This document shows, piece by piece, positions 1 through 11,508 of a stretch of 64,000 bases of DNA; the stretch's first letter is position 1, and the number at the start of each line of letters is the position of its first letter. The stretch is from Rotaria sp. Silwood1. Its lineage: Eukaryota; Rotifera; Eurotatoria; Philodinida; Philodinidae. The notes under the pieces are model-generated. The model saw nothing but the letters and a program-made list of their open reading frames with translations, was not told where the DNA came from and searched no databases. Position numbers and translations under genes: made by a program. Location of the stretch: assembly GCA_905250075.1 (NCBI GenBank), contig CAJNOP010000079.1:208028-272027 (forward strand), given 5' to 3'.

Positions 1-109
1 CTTCGAAGATATTATTCTGTAGAATACTATAGAGAGATATATTATATTCAGATTAAACTGGATATTATTTTTATAGGACACTACAAAAGTGTTTTAGTTC
101 AGTTCTACT

Positions 110-590
110 AAAGTAAAAATTTGAGTACTAGTATTATATTATTATGCTTAGACATATTTTTAGGATTATGTGCAAAAGTTTAGCGTTTCAAATCTTATGC
201 ATCTTTGGAGTTTTTCATTTCTTTCAGAGTAGTCACATACCATTATCGATATAACTTTTGAACGGTGACGCAAACAATCTCGTATTATAATTTAACGTGT
301 CAATACAATTTTTTAATCAATGGTTAAATTCAATGTAGGGCAACACTAAACTGTCTCACGACAGTCTAAATCCAACCCATCTCTCTTATCGATGAATGAA
401 TAATCCAACGCTTTCGAAGTCTGTTTCGGAATGAGAGGGCTCAAAACTGACATTCAACATAGTATTTGACCACTCTCAAAGGAATGAAAAAATTGCAAAC
501 ATCCATAAGATTTGAAAGGTTAAAATTTTGCACATAATTCTAAATATGTCTAACCACTATAATATAATACTTCTACTAAATTTACGGCTT
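110..590. repeat. Diverged foldback (inverted repeat)
   Basis: The left arm (about 121-230) reappears as reverse complement at about 470-580. Matching blocks include the pieces reading tagacatatt, attatgtgcaaaa and tttcaaatcttatg. The arms look roughly 80% alike by eye and the spacer is about 240 bases. No open frame lies inside. It resembles an old non-autonomous inverted-repeat transposon; no clean target duplication was found. Confidence 0.6.
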
Positions 591-960
591 TTTTTGATTA
601 AAAAAAACTCATCTTTATAATTGTCAAGTAAAATAATTATGGAAAATGCTTTCAATGTTTTTTGTCTTTTATAAATTAATAAAAAACACAAGCAAAACAG
701 ACAGAAAATAAATCTGATGAAGATTCAATTATTGATCTTTGAAGAATCAAACGAATAAATTTGAATAATCTTTATCTTTGAAAATGTTACAGAAATTTTT
801 TTTTCTATGAAAATACTTTTTTGATTAAAGAATAAATCCATAATAGATCGTTGATAATACTTAGGTTCAATCGAATTCTTATGAAAAATAATCATTGAAT
901 TTTTCGAAAAAAACTTTAATTCTTTATCGATTTTCATATTATGGTTTTATTTGAAGACAA

Positions 961-1060
961 NNNNNNNNNNNNNNNNNNNNNNNNNNNNNNNNNNNNNNNN
1001 NNNNNNNNNNNNNNNNNNNNNNNNNNNNNNNNNNNNNNNNNNNNNNNNNNNNNNNNNNNN
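961..1060. other. Assembly gap (100 N)
   Basis: A run of exactly 100 N, a scaffold gap of unknown true size. The repeat just to its right probably caused the gap. Confidence 0.99.
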
Positions 1061-1104
1061 ATTTTCGAATCCGGGCAGGAGATAATGTAAAAAAGTGGTT
1101 TTTG

Positions 1105-1460
1105 GGATGGTATTCGGCCAGAAATCCCAACTTTTTGGTCGATGAGGCTATCGAAAACTTATGCCATTGGATAGAGCGTAAAATTCTGCATCTAGCACAA
1201 GCGAAAAGGGGAATAGCACAGGTGTATGCGCGAATCGGGACAGGAATTACATGTTTTCCGAATTCGTCACATAGTGCGAAAATCAGTTTTTTGGTGGTAG
1301 ACCCTATTTTATGGTCGACGAGCTTGGTCGAAGTTGTTACCATTCGATAGATAATTAAATTCTGCATTCAGCACAATCGAGTAGGAAGACAGCACAGACG
1401 TAGGGGCGAATAAAGACAGGAAATACGCGAATCTGGTGCTAACATTACTTACGTCAAACT
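1105..1460. repeat. Two diverged tandem units of about 176 bp
   Basis: The stretch beginning near 1105 is repeated, with many changes, about 176 bases further on. The shared word attctgca occurs at 1183 and 1359, with similar text around it (ggtcgacgag-like, agcacaa, gcgaat, gacagg). More copies may lie in the gap at 961-1060. The open frames here are reading through a repeat and are not called as genes. Confidence 0.55.
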
Positions 1461-2115
1461 GATCCTTTTTCTATCCAGTTCATGCCTCATAATCTTCATC
1501 CGACATTGCTGAATCGCGGAAATTGAGACAAGGAGATCGACTCACTTCTCGAATAAGAGTGAGTAGATCATCAACTAGATCAATGAGCGTATCATTCGAA
1601 AGAGCGACCTTTAGTTGTTTTCGATTAGTCATATTGATTACTTCCTCAGGATCAAGTCGCATAGAGGATAATAAGTGCTTGCAACAACAGCGAACACCAT
1701 ATGGGACATACAACTTGTGAATTATGAGTAAGTCAAGACGAGCAGATTGAGGCATGGTAATCATGTCGAACAACTCGTCTCATTCCTTTCGACAAATGAC
1801 ACAAATACTCTGGCTGGATCCAGCATAAATCACATTGCCTAATGCCAATTCATTATCATTTTCGCTCGTTATTGTGTCCATTGGCTCGACATCACCACTG
1901 TCGGGCGTGACAGAAATACCAGATTCGATACGAGACGCTTTCAATTCATAAAAGTCTTTCACAAAAGATGAGCACAGAAATAAATTAGTCTTGTCAACAG
2001 CAGTACCTTTTTCTCGGAGAAATTCATGAAACCAAACATAGGAAGATGAAGACAACGATCGACATTGTGATGGATTATTCCATTTCTGACATAATACGCA
2101 TTTCACCTTGAGCAT
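1453..2115 (-). pseudogene. Dead DDE-transposase-like N-terminal exon
   Basis: One reading frame runs from 2115 down to a GTAAGT donor at 1447-1452 and is interrupted by in-frame stops at 1780-1782 (TGA), 1480-1482 (TGA) and 1471-1473 (TAG). The frame shows two C-x2-C pairs (CVLC near the start, CVIC just before the first stop), then a segment with GVRCCCKHL, then DEDYEA followed after the stops by KKDQFD. This layout, zinc-binding cysteines, an RCC-KHL element and a DEDY...QFD motif before the catalytic part, is one I associate with DDE_4-type (Harbinger/IS4-like) transposase genes of rotifers and cnidarians. No catalytic domain follows. With three stops it is most likely a transposon relic. 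The family call comes from memory of the motif order. Confidence 0.5.
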
Positions 2116-3843
2116 CTTGCAGCAAGTTGAGAATCGTAGGTAATAATATACTCTGACTCAATTTAAAAACAGAACCGAAGACAAACAGTACCCCATCCTT
2201 ACTCGTTATCACTTTGCTTGCGCACTGGCAGAGAAAGAGCACATAACAATGAATACGATACACAAAAAAAACAGTATGGAATTTGATAAAATGGTCTACA
2301 TGACGTAGAATAATCAACGCACAACCTTTGTTTGAGAGTAAGGAAGAAAAAGAAGGAGAAATCAGAAAAAGAGAGGAACTTGCGTGTATAAAAGTATAAT
2401 GCACAAACTTGGAATAAACATATAAAGTACGAGACCATAGCCATAAATTCCGAACTAGATTTTTTAAAATGCGATCTGAATCTTATGAGAACATCGATGA
2501 AGTGCCTTGGAATGACTTTCTTATTCGAAAATGAAATCAAAGCGCGAAATTCTAGATAATGCTCCGATTAATGTGCTACAATACGCTCTCGATCGACCCA
2601 CAATGCACTACTTCAATCGATGTATGATTTCACAAATTGAACAATACGCTACGAAGACATAGAATTGATCTCATTGTTGACTGAAATCAAAGTGTATTCG
2701 ACTAAGGACTACGTACTAAGGATGAATCATCTTGTTCTAATTTGATTCGAAGTGAAAAAATGTAAAAAAAAAAGATTCAATCAGAAATGTCAAAAACGGT
2801 ATATATCGATGGTGTATCGCTTGGCTCTATTTTCGGCACTTATCTTTTTTTCAATCTGATTAGTGCGCTTAGTAGTGGATATGTGAGGGCAGTTTTCTAG
2901 AAAGTCTCAAGTTTGTTCAATGAGTCATTGGGAAGAAATTACGATTTTTTCAAAGTCATAAATATTGCATGACCACATAATCTACGTCTTGTTGTCTATG
3001 ATTCTATTTATTAAAAGCAGTATATGATATCGATACCAGAGCTCTTTGATAGAGGAATAACACTTACATCAAACCTAGTGACTATCGTTCAAATGAATAA
3101 AATAATAAAAAAACTTTGATGACTCCTTATGTGTGAGAATACTCATCCCGTCAGAAATCAAATCTTCCATTGTAATCCATATTTTACGAGTATTAAACCC
3201 CCAAACCAAATATGCAGAAATGTGCAGTAACTTGTGCCCTTTCATGTAGTATATATTAGAGTTCAATCCAGGGGAGCCAGATTTTGGCCCTTATCCGGCG
3301 GGGTCCTTTGACAACCATTGATGTACATGTAGTGAAAGAAATCTTTAATTATCTTTATTTTTTATATTATTATTATTATTATTATTCACCCAGACTATTA
3401 TTTTGTATGAAACAAAATAACGAGCTTCATTGAACATATTATTCATTGTTCAATAAATCTAATTTGGATATTTGCTTGGAAACAATTGGCGTGACAAATA
3501 GTTCTATTTGTATATTTTATTCGTGTAAATCAAAATATGTTACCTCATATTCCATCAAAAACATGAGATGAAACTAGTACACTTCTGATTCAAGAATCAA
3601 TCATATATTCCTAATCATAACGTCATTTATTTTGACAAAGACAACAAGAAGAAAAAAAGAAATACAATCAATGATTGTAAAAGAATAAAACGAATTATAG
3701 TATACAGGTGATTAGAACAACAAACATATTAATTCCAACATGAAGTATCAATTTATTTCTTTCAACTATTTTTTTCAAAACAACAAATTCTTCTTTGACT
3801 AATTTAAGTTCTTTTTCGTCTCCTCATGAGGAAAATTGTTGTT
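2116..3843. other. No gene seen; short ATT microsatellite
   Basis: Neither strand shows an open frame with splice-site support. The frames at 2075-2540 overlap the transposase relic and are low-complexity shadows. A pure ATT repeat lies at about 3365-3387. A short GC-richer patch at 3265-3320 stands out but matches nothing I recognise. Confidence 0.5.
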
Positions 3844-4333
3844 TCATTGTAAATCATTAACTTGTTGTTTTAAAATATTATTTTCTTTTTGTAAATGATC
3901 AGCTTGTTGTTTTAATATATTATTTTCTTTTTGTAATTGATTTTTATCTTCAATAAGACGATTCATTTGGTGTTTTAAATTAGATACTTCTTCTTTCAAA
4001 TTATTATTTTCAATGGTCAAATTATCATTTGTCATTGATAAATGACGAAGAGTTTTTTCTAATATTTCATCGGTCTGTTTTTCTTGTTGTTGAAATTGTA
4101 ACACATTTTGTACTATTTGTTCTTGTAAAGCAATGTTATCATTTCGAAGTACACTCATCCGTTCAAGTAATACAGAAATACCAACTGATGCATTTGGATG
4201 ATTCTGTAATAAAAGATTAACATTAAAATTTAGTTAAGGTCTTATAAGATTATTTCATAAAGAGTTATTAGCTTACTTGAGGATTATCACCATGGAGTGT
4301 ACTGGTTGTTTGTATTGGTCGTTCATCAGTCAT
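3844..4333 (-). CDS. Small coiled-coil protein, two exons
   Basis: Exon 1 (4277-4333) starts at the ATG at 4333 and encodes 19 residues ending in DNPQ. A 73-base intron (4204-4276, GTAAGC donor, ACAG acceptor) joins it in phase 0 to exon 2 (3847-4203, stop TGA 3844-3846). The product is about 138 residues. From about residue 40 to the end it is a continuous heptad-like coiled coil rich in Gln, Asn, Glu and Leu, with a repeated LQKENNILKQQ unit (two near-identical 14-residue copies close to the C-terminus). There is no membrane segment or catalytic motif. Coiled coils of this composition cannot be assigned by eye, so the function is unknown. The intact frame and good splice sites suggest a real gene. 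Confidence 0.7.
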
Positions 4334-5159
4334 TATGAAAAGATACTAGTTTACAATAAAAAAAGAATATGATCATGTCTTCACTAGAAACATTAAGACG
4401 AGTTAAGAAATATAGTTGATTGAAAAGTTAAATTCGGATATAGTCTCAGTTTGAGAAACGAATCAAATTCAGGATACTATTTGAAAAGAGCTTAATTGGC
4501 TAACTGAGATGATGAATTTCTCTAGAAGAAAAGACATAACAAAGATTGATACAGACAGGAACTGATGTATTAAAATAACTAATGAAAATGCATACATTTT
4601 ATTTACCTTAATAATTTAATGAATTATTAATTTTTTGTGTAAAGAAAATCAAGCTAATATCAGCAGATGCACTTGACGACCTTATTCGAATTTAAATATG
4701 ATGATAATGGCTTAATAAACTGTTCAGATAGACTTTATATATCATATTCAATCCTTTGTTTATACGAAAAAAATATAAGTGAAGTATGTATGATAAAAAA
4801 TGCGGATACAATGAACATTTTATTTTATAGTTTTGACAATATATATTAATAACTCTTTTTTCAAAGGATATATTATAGATGTCACCATAATATGTATTTC
4901 TGACAAAAATATTCCTCAGATTCAATTTCGTCTATATTGAACTATTCATTACATGAAGACGTCCAACTGGTTTCCAATAACTTTTATTCATTTAATATTA
5001 TATCTTGTTCAATCAAAAATAAAAACAATCTCTAACCATTATCTATTCGATAAAGAGAGGAAAATGTTGGTTCAACTGGTCGATCATATACAGAATTTTA
5101 AAAAAATCTTCTTACTGGTAATAGAACAATAAGTACAACTGGTGTTAATCCTAGTACAT
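4334..5159. other. Spacer, no gene seen
   Basis: A+T-rich spacer between the coiled-coil gene and the broken UNC80-like gene. The two open frames at 4667-4925 overlap on opposite strands, have poor composition and lack splice context. They are not called. Confidence 0.5.
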
Positions 5160-8100
5160 CAACTAGAATAGGACAATCGTCATTAATGATTCCAACAGAA
5201 AAATTAACGGAACTCGATTTGAAAGGTATCAAAAGTAATAATTACTTCGACCAATTTAAAAAAGAAAATAAATATGTTCATAGGAACGAAAGAACTTTCA
5301 CATGTTGTTTATTCAGATGAACGTAGTAAACTTGATATTGTTTCACTTAAGCCTGATAGCGTAGAACTAAAGGTTAATTTAAACCCAAATAGCCATGAAT
5401 AAATTTTGTTCTTTGACTTTTCTTACAGAAGAAAGTCCACTAAAAATTCCTAAAGTAACATCATTATCATCATCTACATTAGCTAGTTTGCGTGGTACAC
5501 CAACTGATGGAAAATTAAAACCAAATTATTATAGTAAAAAAAGTAAATATAAAGATGATTCAAATGTTCAATCACAGACGTTAAGGTGCATGAAACTTTT
5601 TTGTTTAATTAACTATTTTTTTATTTCTGCAGTGGTTCAACACGTACATCACTGTCACAAGGTCATTTAACAACTAGTCGTAAAACATCATTAGTACTGA
5701 GCGAGTAACAACAGTAACCAATGATGAATTAGATAATCCATATGCTGATACAGATACACATAATCAATTTAGAGCTGTGTTGAAATGTGATAAATGTAGA
5801 CAACCTATTGAATGTATTGGTTATTGTATAATAATATGTGGAACACTTGTTCATCATGAACCAGCTATTACAGCTCCATTACTTATGGATATCATTGAAA
5901 CAATTGGAAGAGTTGCTGCATCTCATAGATACGCATGGCAAGAAAATTCAACTGTTGTTGCACTGGCTAATTCAACTAGTACTGCACAACAATTTATTCA
6001 TTGTGCATTTCAACAATAAGTTGCAGATAATATTTCTTATCAATGTTTTCAACAAAATTTGCAGGGTTTGATTCTGATATAAATAAAACCTTGAATAAGA
6101 AAACTTTTTTGTTTCAGACGAAAAATCATTACATACAGTTGCTTTATCATGGAATGATTTTCCAGAATTTAATTCAATTATTGCACCTAAATGGCTTCCT
6201 AATGTAAATTTCTTTTTCTCGAAAATGTCATATCACGCATATAGAAGTTTAAGAAGGCGAGAAATGAAATCATTTTTTGCATTTTAAACTCTTGAATATT
6301 TGATAATTTATTTCAAAACAAAATTTAATTATTATTTATTATAGGATATAAATGAACAAAAATGTCTTTCTCTTGACATTTCTACAACATTACTCAGTAA
6401 TATCGCACAATTTATGGAATATATTTCGATTGATTCACCTATTCAATTATGTACAAGTGTATTTCTTGAATTTGATTTTTTATTTGATAAATTAACACGT
6501 ATTTATACAACAATTAAATCTAGTACACCAATTAATTATGGTTTAACTTTCATACTTCATATTATGATGAGCATACTTCAAGTTCTATATTAGCAAATGT
6601 GAGACGTGTTTTTAATCCATTTTCAAAATTATTAACATTTATTTTACAAAATGAAACATTTCAATTAGAACATATTATTCAATTATGCTCAATAAGTAAT
6701 CGAACATTTACACGAATAAAAAAATATTAGAAGAAAAGTTTTTCAGAATTTAAAAATTTCTCTTTTCTGTAATAGGATCGAGAAAAACTTTGATTACCAA
6801 GATTTATTGCTAATGTTCTTGTTGAAGCTATGTTTCATCGACATCCATGTCCGGATATAAATTTACTTTTAATGATTTAAATAAATGTTTCTTTTGATTT
6901 TCGCTTTTGCAATAAATTTTTATTTTTATTCAGTTAATTTCGCTTGATGCTGGTGGTACAATTTATATATCAGCAATTGTCAGCGATGGCAATCGTGCAT
7001 AAGATGCTCATAATATTGTGCGTTTGTGATCTCAGTGCTATGATGTTTTTTTTCTATTTATACGAACTGTTTTTATTATTATTAAGTAATAACAAATGGA
7101 ACGGAACGTATGAAACATTATCTTAATGAAACAGTTGCATTTGTTGCTGATATTCATACAATAACAAAAATAAAAGTTACAAAAAAAGATTTTAAGAAAA
7201 ACAATCTATTTTTTTGAATTTCAATAGAGTAAAACGAAAGAAAAAAGTGAAGAATGACAACTATCTAGTTTAACAGAGGATACATTTGGTGGTCAATTAA
7301 AAAGTGGTCTTGCACAATATCTTGCTTCAGAATTTACAGAGGGTGGATAAAGAGATTCAAAAGTAATTGCTCGTTTTCTTCCATGGCTTCATAATCCATC
7401 TACTTCTGTTCAAAAAGGGTTTGAATTTTCTATTATTATAAAAATATTTAAAAAATTTTTTTTTTTTCGGAGCAAAAGATTATGTTGGTTATATTGGTCG
7501 TATGATTGATTATCAGTGCCAATGAAGATGCCAGATTGATAGCGTTTATTCTTGAAAGATGAGAAATGATGAGTACATTCGAACGATGTTTATTTTTCAT
7601 TTAAATGCGAGATAAGCCCCGTAGTGGACATGATAAGGCATATATGTGTATATATATATATGTATCAGAACTTGCACGCAAAGAGATATTTTTTTTCACT
7701 TCTTCATAGGAAATAACAAGTGTTGTCTCACTACGCTTGGATTCGTTGAATATTATGTTCTTTTTAGACCTTTCATTAAAAACATTTTACATCGAAAAAC
7801 TGAATATATTTTAGTTTTCTCAACGACTCATGGAGCTTAACAAAAAACAAATATCATGCTCAACTCCTATTGAAATGAAACAAAGTAAGACTGGTAGTTT
7901 GCCTAGTGTCCTGTGGAAACGATTTTTTTCCGAATTTTCCCGGCCCGTTTCCCGCGGGAATCGGGAACGGGGATTCTCGTGAAGACTTCGGGAACAGGAA
8001 CAAGGGAACGGGAACGATGTTAAGAAGTGACGTTCCCGAAAATTTGTTTTAATTTTATATTTATCCAGATATATTTATGAACATTTTTATTATTTTTAAT

Positions 8101-9627
8101 CTAGTCAGATTCGTATGCTTACTAACATATATGCACACATGTTTTTTGTGAATAAGATTCGAACTCATATGCTCTTTTTATAATAAGAAGTTCTATATAA
8201 TTCGATCATCAACATACATTAGAAGTACAATAAAAACTAAATAATATAACGCCCATTAGGTTACTACTAAGTTCGTGTATTATGTTTCTTAACGGTTATA
8301 TAGGAACCTAAAAATTGAACAGGTTTTAGGAGTTACCATAGTGTGGTTATATGAGAATGATTTCAGTTTAATGAAGTATTAAACAAGTACATATGGAAGA
8401 AAAAAACTAAATTGTTCTATCCGATAGCAATCATACTACCAAATAGCGAAAACGTGGATGTCGACGTAGAATTTCTTTAGTACTAGTTTTTGTAAATACG
8501 ACTCTTTGTGTATTGACATTCATAGTAGAACAAAATTCTAGTCAATCGGAAGATCAATACATATAACACTGACCTTTGCATACAAGTCCTATATTTCTGA
8601 TAAAAATACATCAGTATTGCACGTGAATACATATTAGGACAAGAATCATATATGATCTTGTATATTTCCTTAAAAACTTGAAAAATTAGGTTTGCATATC
8701 TGAGTATGAACTACTACGACTCGAAAACATCTTTCCAGAATACGCTAGTCTCTTAGAGCTTCTCCCACATAAGAATGTTTTTCAGCTGTTACACTTGACG
8801 AAAAATTTGCTGTAATGTAACATTATACAGTACACGATGTCGAAAGGATCTAGTATACATTAGTAATATCTTTCTCAACCCTCAAAAATGAAACAAAAAT
8901 GAGAATTTCAAAAGCATTACGGGAATACGGAAACGGGAACAAAAATATTTTTTACGGGAACGGGAATAAAAGATTTTTGTGCGGGAACGGAAACGGAAAC
9001 GGGAAACGGGAATGGCGAAAAGTCGTTCCCGCAGGACACTAAGTTTGCCACCACTTTCTGAATATAATTATATCTAATATAGACGAAATTGATGAGATGA
9101 GTTCAGCAATCGATCATGAAGAAGCCGCCAATACAAGTACATGGGGCCATATTAACTTTGATGAGACACGCGCTTGTGCAGCATCCAAGGTATCTGTCGG
9201 TCATGCCTCTTCGCTGGTGCGAGGAAGATCAGGTGAGTGACATTATTGCAATCTTTGAAAATATTGATTTTCCAAAAATAGGAACTGTCTGGCCGTGCTG
9301 GTCACTCCGTGACGCCAGCACCATGACCGACAACCTGGTGCCGGTGACACGCAAATTAATGGGCAATGTCAATGTAGGTTATGGTAATGCTGGTCCCATT
9401 GTTCTCATGGGATACAAGGCAGGTGAGCCAGTGTACCGAACCACTACTATACTGGCCACCGGTAAGCATCCGTTGCTAATTTTAAAATTTTAATAAGATC
9501 AAATTTTTTTCTAGCCTTGGAAGGAGAGCGTCCTGGCTCATACCAGGTCCATGAGCCAGCGTTGTTTCCAAATGTCTTAATCGTTGAGTGCGGGCTGAAG
9601 CAGGCCGATATCACAGTCCTCACGGAG
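5160..9627 (+). pseudogene. UNC80: Broken UNC80-like NALCN-channel subunit
   Basis: Consecutive exon-like blocks read in one direction: a Ser-rich block (5400-5585, 47-base GT..AG intron 5586-5632); a block with PLLMDIIETIGRVA and QFIHCAFQQ (5777-6016); SWNDFPEF (6119-6203); LSLDISTTLLSNIAQF (6346-6570); REKL*LPRF (6776-6880); ERMKHYLNETVAFVADIHT (7090-7180); GGQLKSGLAQYLASE and ARFLPWLHNPS (7280-7418); and GSYQVHEPALFPN...ECGLKQAD (9515-9627, clean acceptor and donor). I recall this order from UNC80, a large scaffold of the NALCN sodium-leak channel; UNC79 is the alternative. Damage includes a frameshift near 5695, stops at 6017-6019 and 6791-6793 (Trp to TGA), a frameshift near 6585, stops in the GGQLK exon, and a hAT element at 7904-9041. 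Exons 3' of 9627 are absent. The family's proteins exceed 3,000 residues, so this is a fragment. Confidence 0.65.
7904..9041. mobile_element. hAT-type non-autonomous element, 8-bp TSD
   Basis: The 1,138-bp element begins TAGTGTCCTGTGGAAACGA and ends with the reverse complement of TAGTGTCCTGCGGGAACGA. It is bounded by a perfect 8-bp duplication, agtttgcc, at 7896-7903 and 9042-9049. Eight-base duplications and TAGTG/CAGTG-like ends are hAT hallmarks. Both ends carry dense arrays of a GGGAAC motif, on the order of ten copies in all, as expected of subterminal transposase-binding sites. No transposase frame lies inside, so it needs an enzyme supplied from elsewhere. With the element and one duplication copy removed, the host frame reads on as TGSLPPLSEYN, so the insertion hit an exon of the UNC80-like gene. 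Confidence 0.85.
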
Positions 9628-10439
9628 GTAAGGATTATCATATAAACTTGATATTATGGTAGTGTCAAACTTGAAAGTTGAATGCAATTATTGAAAAGCT
9701 TTTTCAACTATTCAATTATTTCTCTATTCGAATAGTTGAAATTCAGATATTCAACTGTTCAACTTTTCATTATTCGTTCTATCAGTCAGACCTGTCGCTC
9801 AATTCTTTTACGGCATTCACATGCAATGCCATGTTGCTTGCGTATGCGTAGTTGCATGTGCTTGGATTTCAAGGTTGGTTTAATAGTCGAACATCTTTAC
9901 GTGATTTGTTTCATAATTGAATTCAACTTTCACGCTTGACATGTATGGATACACCAATAAACAATTCGATAATTCTGTACGAATAAATATTCTAATTAGA
10001 TTAAAAAAAAAGTAACCTTATTGAAACAGTGACTGTCAAAAGTATATATGAAAGCTATTTTGTTCATATACGTATGTTTTGAATATTCCTAATGAATGTT
10101 CTGGATTTCGACAGTTTATGCGTTGAAAAAAAAGATCTCAATTGATCTTTAGATATTTTTTGACGCTGATGCGCCTACCTAGAATATTAAAATCGAATAA
10201 AATTCCAACATATGATAGAAACCTTGTGGATTTACCAATGTATAATATATTTGATGTTGCTACGTCTTCTATAGAATACATACTAGAATAAAGAATGTAA
10301 AATTTATATTTCATAATTGTTTCGTTTTTTGCATGAAAAAGATGTTGAGAAAAACAAAGCCATATTCTGCAATTATACACCCGGTAATGAATTTCGTTGA
10401 TGACAAATTGAACAATATTCAATCTAAAATACATAATGA
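9628..10439. other. No gene seen
   Basis: After the last UNC80-like donor (GTAAGG at 9628) no downstream exon is recognisable. The frames at 9736-9939 and 10138-10434 lack splice support and have non-coding-like composition. Confidence 0.45.
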
Positions 10440-10658
10440 TTAATTATTTTCTGTCATTTTTACTTCTATTTGATTATTATAACCTTTAGTAAAACATAAT
10501 AATTGATGAAAATAATCAGCTTTCCTGAATGAAGAATAAGCATTTGTTAAATGAACTCTAACATGATTATTAATAACATTTAACATAATCGAAGCATAAT
10601 GTTTATCTACTTCATTAATAAAATCAATTAAATATTTTTCGCTTTCAAGCTTATTATC
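10440..10658 (-). pseudogene. Orphan 3' terminal exon, unknown protein
   Basis: On the minus strand a good acceptor (TGTATAG, 10659 upward) opens a frame of 72 codons ending in TAA at 10440-10442. Codon use is the A/T-ending type of the real genes in the window. The peptide starts DNKLESEKYLIDFINEVDKH and ends VKMTENN; it is hydrophilic with no motif I recognise. Immediately upstream, from about 10695, lies a dispersed repeat, and no matching 5' exon follows. It is probably the tail of a gene cut off by repeat insertion or rearrangement. Confidence 0.5.
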
Positions 10659-10694
10659 CTATACATAAAGATGATTCAACCGCTACCCATGCCA

Positions 10695-11508
10695 ACTAAT
10701 GTCGGATTTTTTGTGTACTCAAAAAGTGAATACACTCTAGAATCGGTCAGTATGTCCGGCCGGCCGTTTACACGATAACTTTCGAAAGGAGAGTCCGATT
10801 GCGATGAAATTTTCTATACAGTTCAGTCTTTACAATATCTCGATCGAGTTCGAAGATGAGAGGGATCGGCCGAGCCATTCCTGAGTTATTGCAAAAATAC
10901 CCATTTTTCCCTATAGCTTCCTATGGAAAAATCGACCCATCGCCGCTTTCATAAAAGACTTTTCCTATCATAGTCAATTAAAACCCCAACTATTATATAC
11001 CATTCGATAGAGAATTTCAAGAGCTACAAAATGATATATAAAACATGAGGAAACAGGAAGATTATCTCACCCATCGCAAAGATAAATAGGGAAGAATCGG
11101 TTCTGTTTTTGTGCACGCTCTAATTGATCACCAATTAGAGCTCTATCTTTCGACCATAGAGATGATAATCGAAGGTTTTCTGGGGTGGAGAACTAGAATC
11201 TGCACTAAACTTGGCTCGAAGCCCCATTGGTTGAGTATTGACCAATAGAAATCATGTTATAGGAAAAACGACTTTCTGAGGCTAAATAAAGCCGAACAGG
11301 TGAAATTTGAGGTCTATACGCTCCTAAGTCCTACGGTTGAACAGTAGGCAATGGAATTCAAGGGTTTATAGAAAAGGTTTGCCACGCAGATTTTTATATC
11401 CAGACATTCTAGGATGACCGATTTGTCTCATTCACTTCTTGAAGTACACATAACTCTTGGATATAAATCCAAGATTTCCACATTTATTTTAGTCTCGGTC
11501 CGATGTTG
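10695..11508. repeat. Dispersed repeat, possibly with inverted ends
   Basis: Two parts recur near 18.3-18.9 kb. The block at 11412-11490 (starting atgaccgatttgtctcattc) matches 18286-18360 in the same orientation. The start (aatgtcggattttttt-like, 10703) matches the reverse complement at 18922-18938. In this copy the right end (tccgatgttg) is a weak inverted match to the left end (caactaatgtcgga). This suggests a non-autonomous element of about 0.8 kb with imperfect terminal repeats. The interior has no coding frame. Confidence 0.45.

Noticed and set aside
715-765. CTGATGAAG...GAATCAAAC, resembling a hammerhead ribozyme core
   Set aside because: The conserved GAAAC core and stem pairing are missing.
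8150-8180. GATTCGAACTC, resembling a tRNA T-arm
   Set aside because: No acceptor or anticodon stem pairs around it; no tRNA could be folded in the window.
9736-9939. 67-codon Cys/His/Ser-rich frame after the UNC80-like exons
   Set aside because: No acceptor in phase with the upstream donor and no family resemblance.
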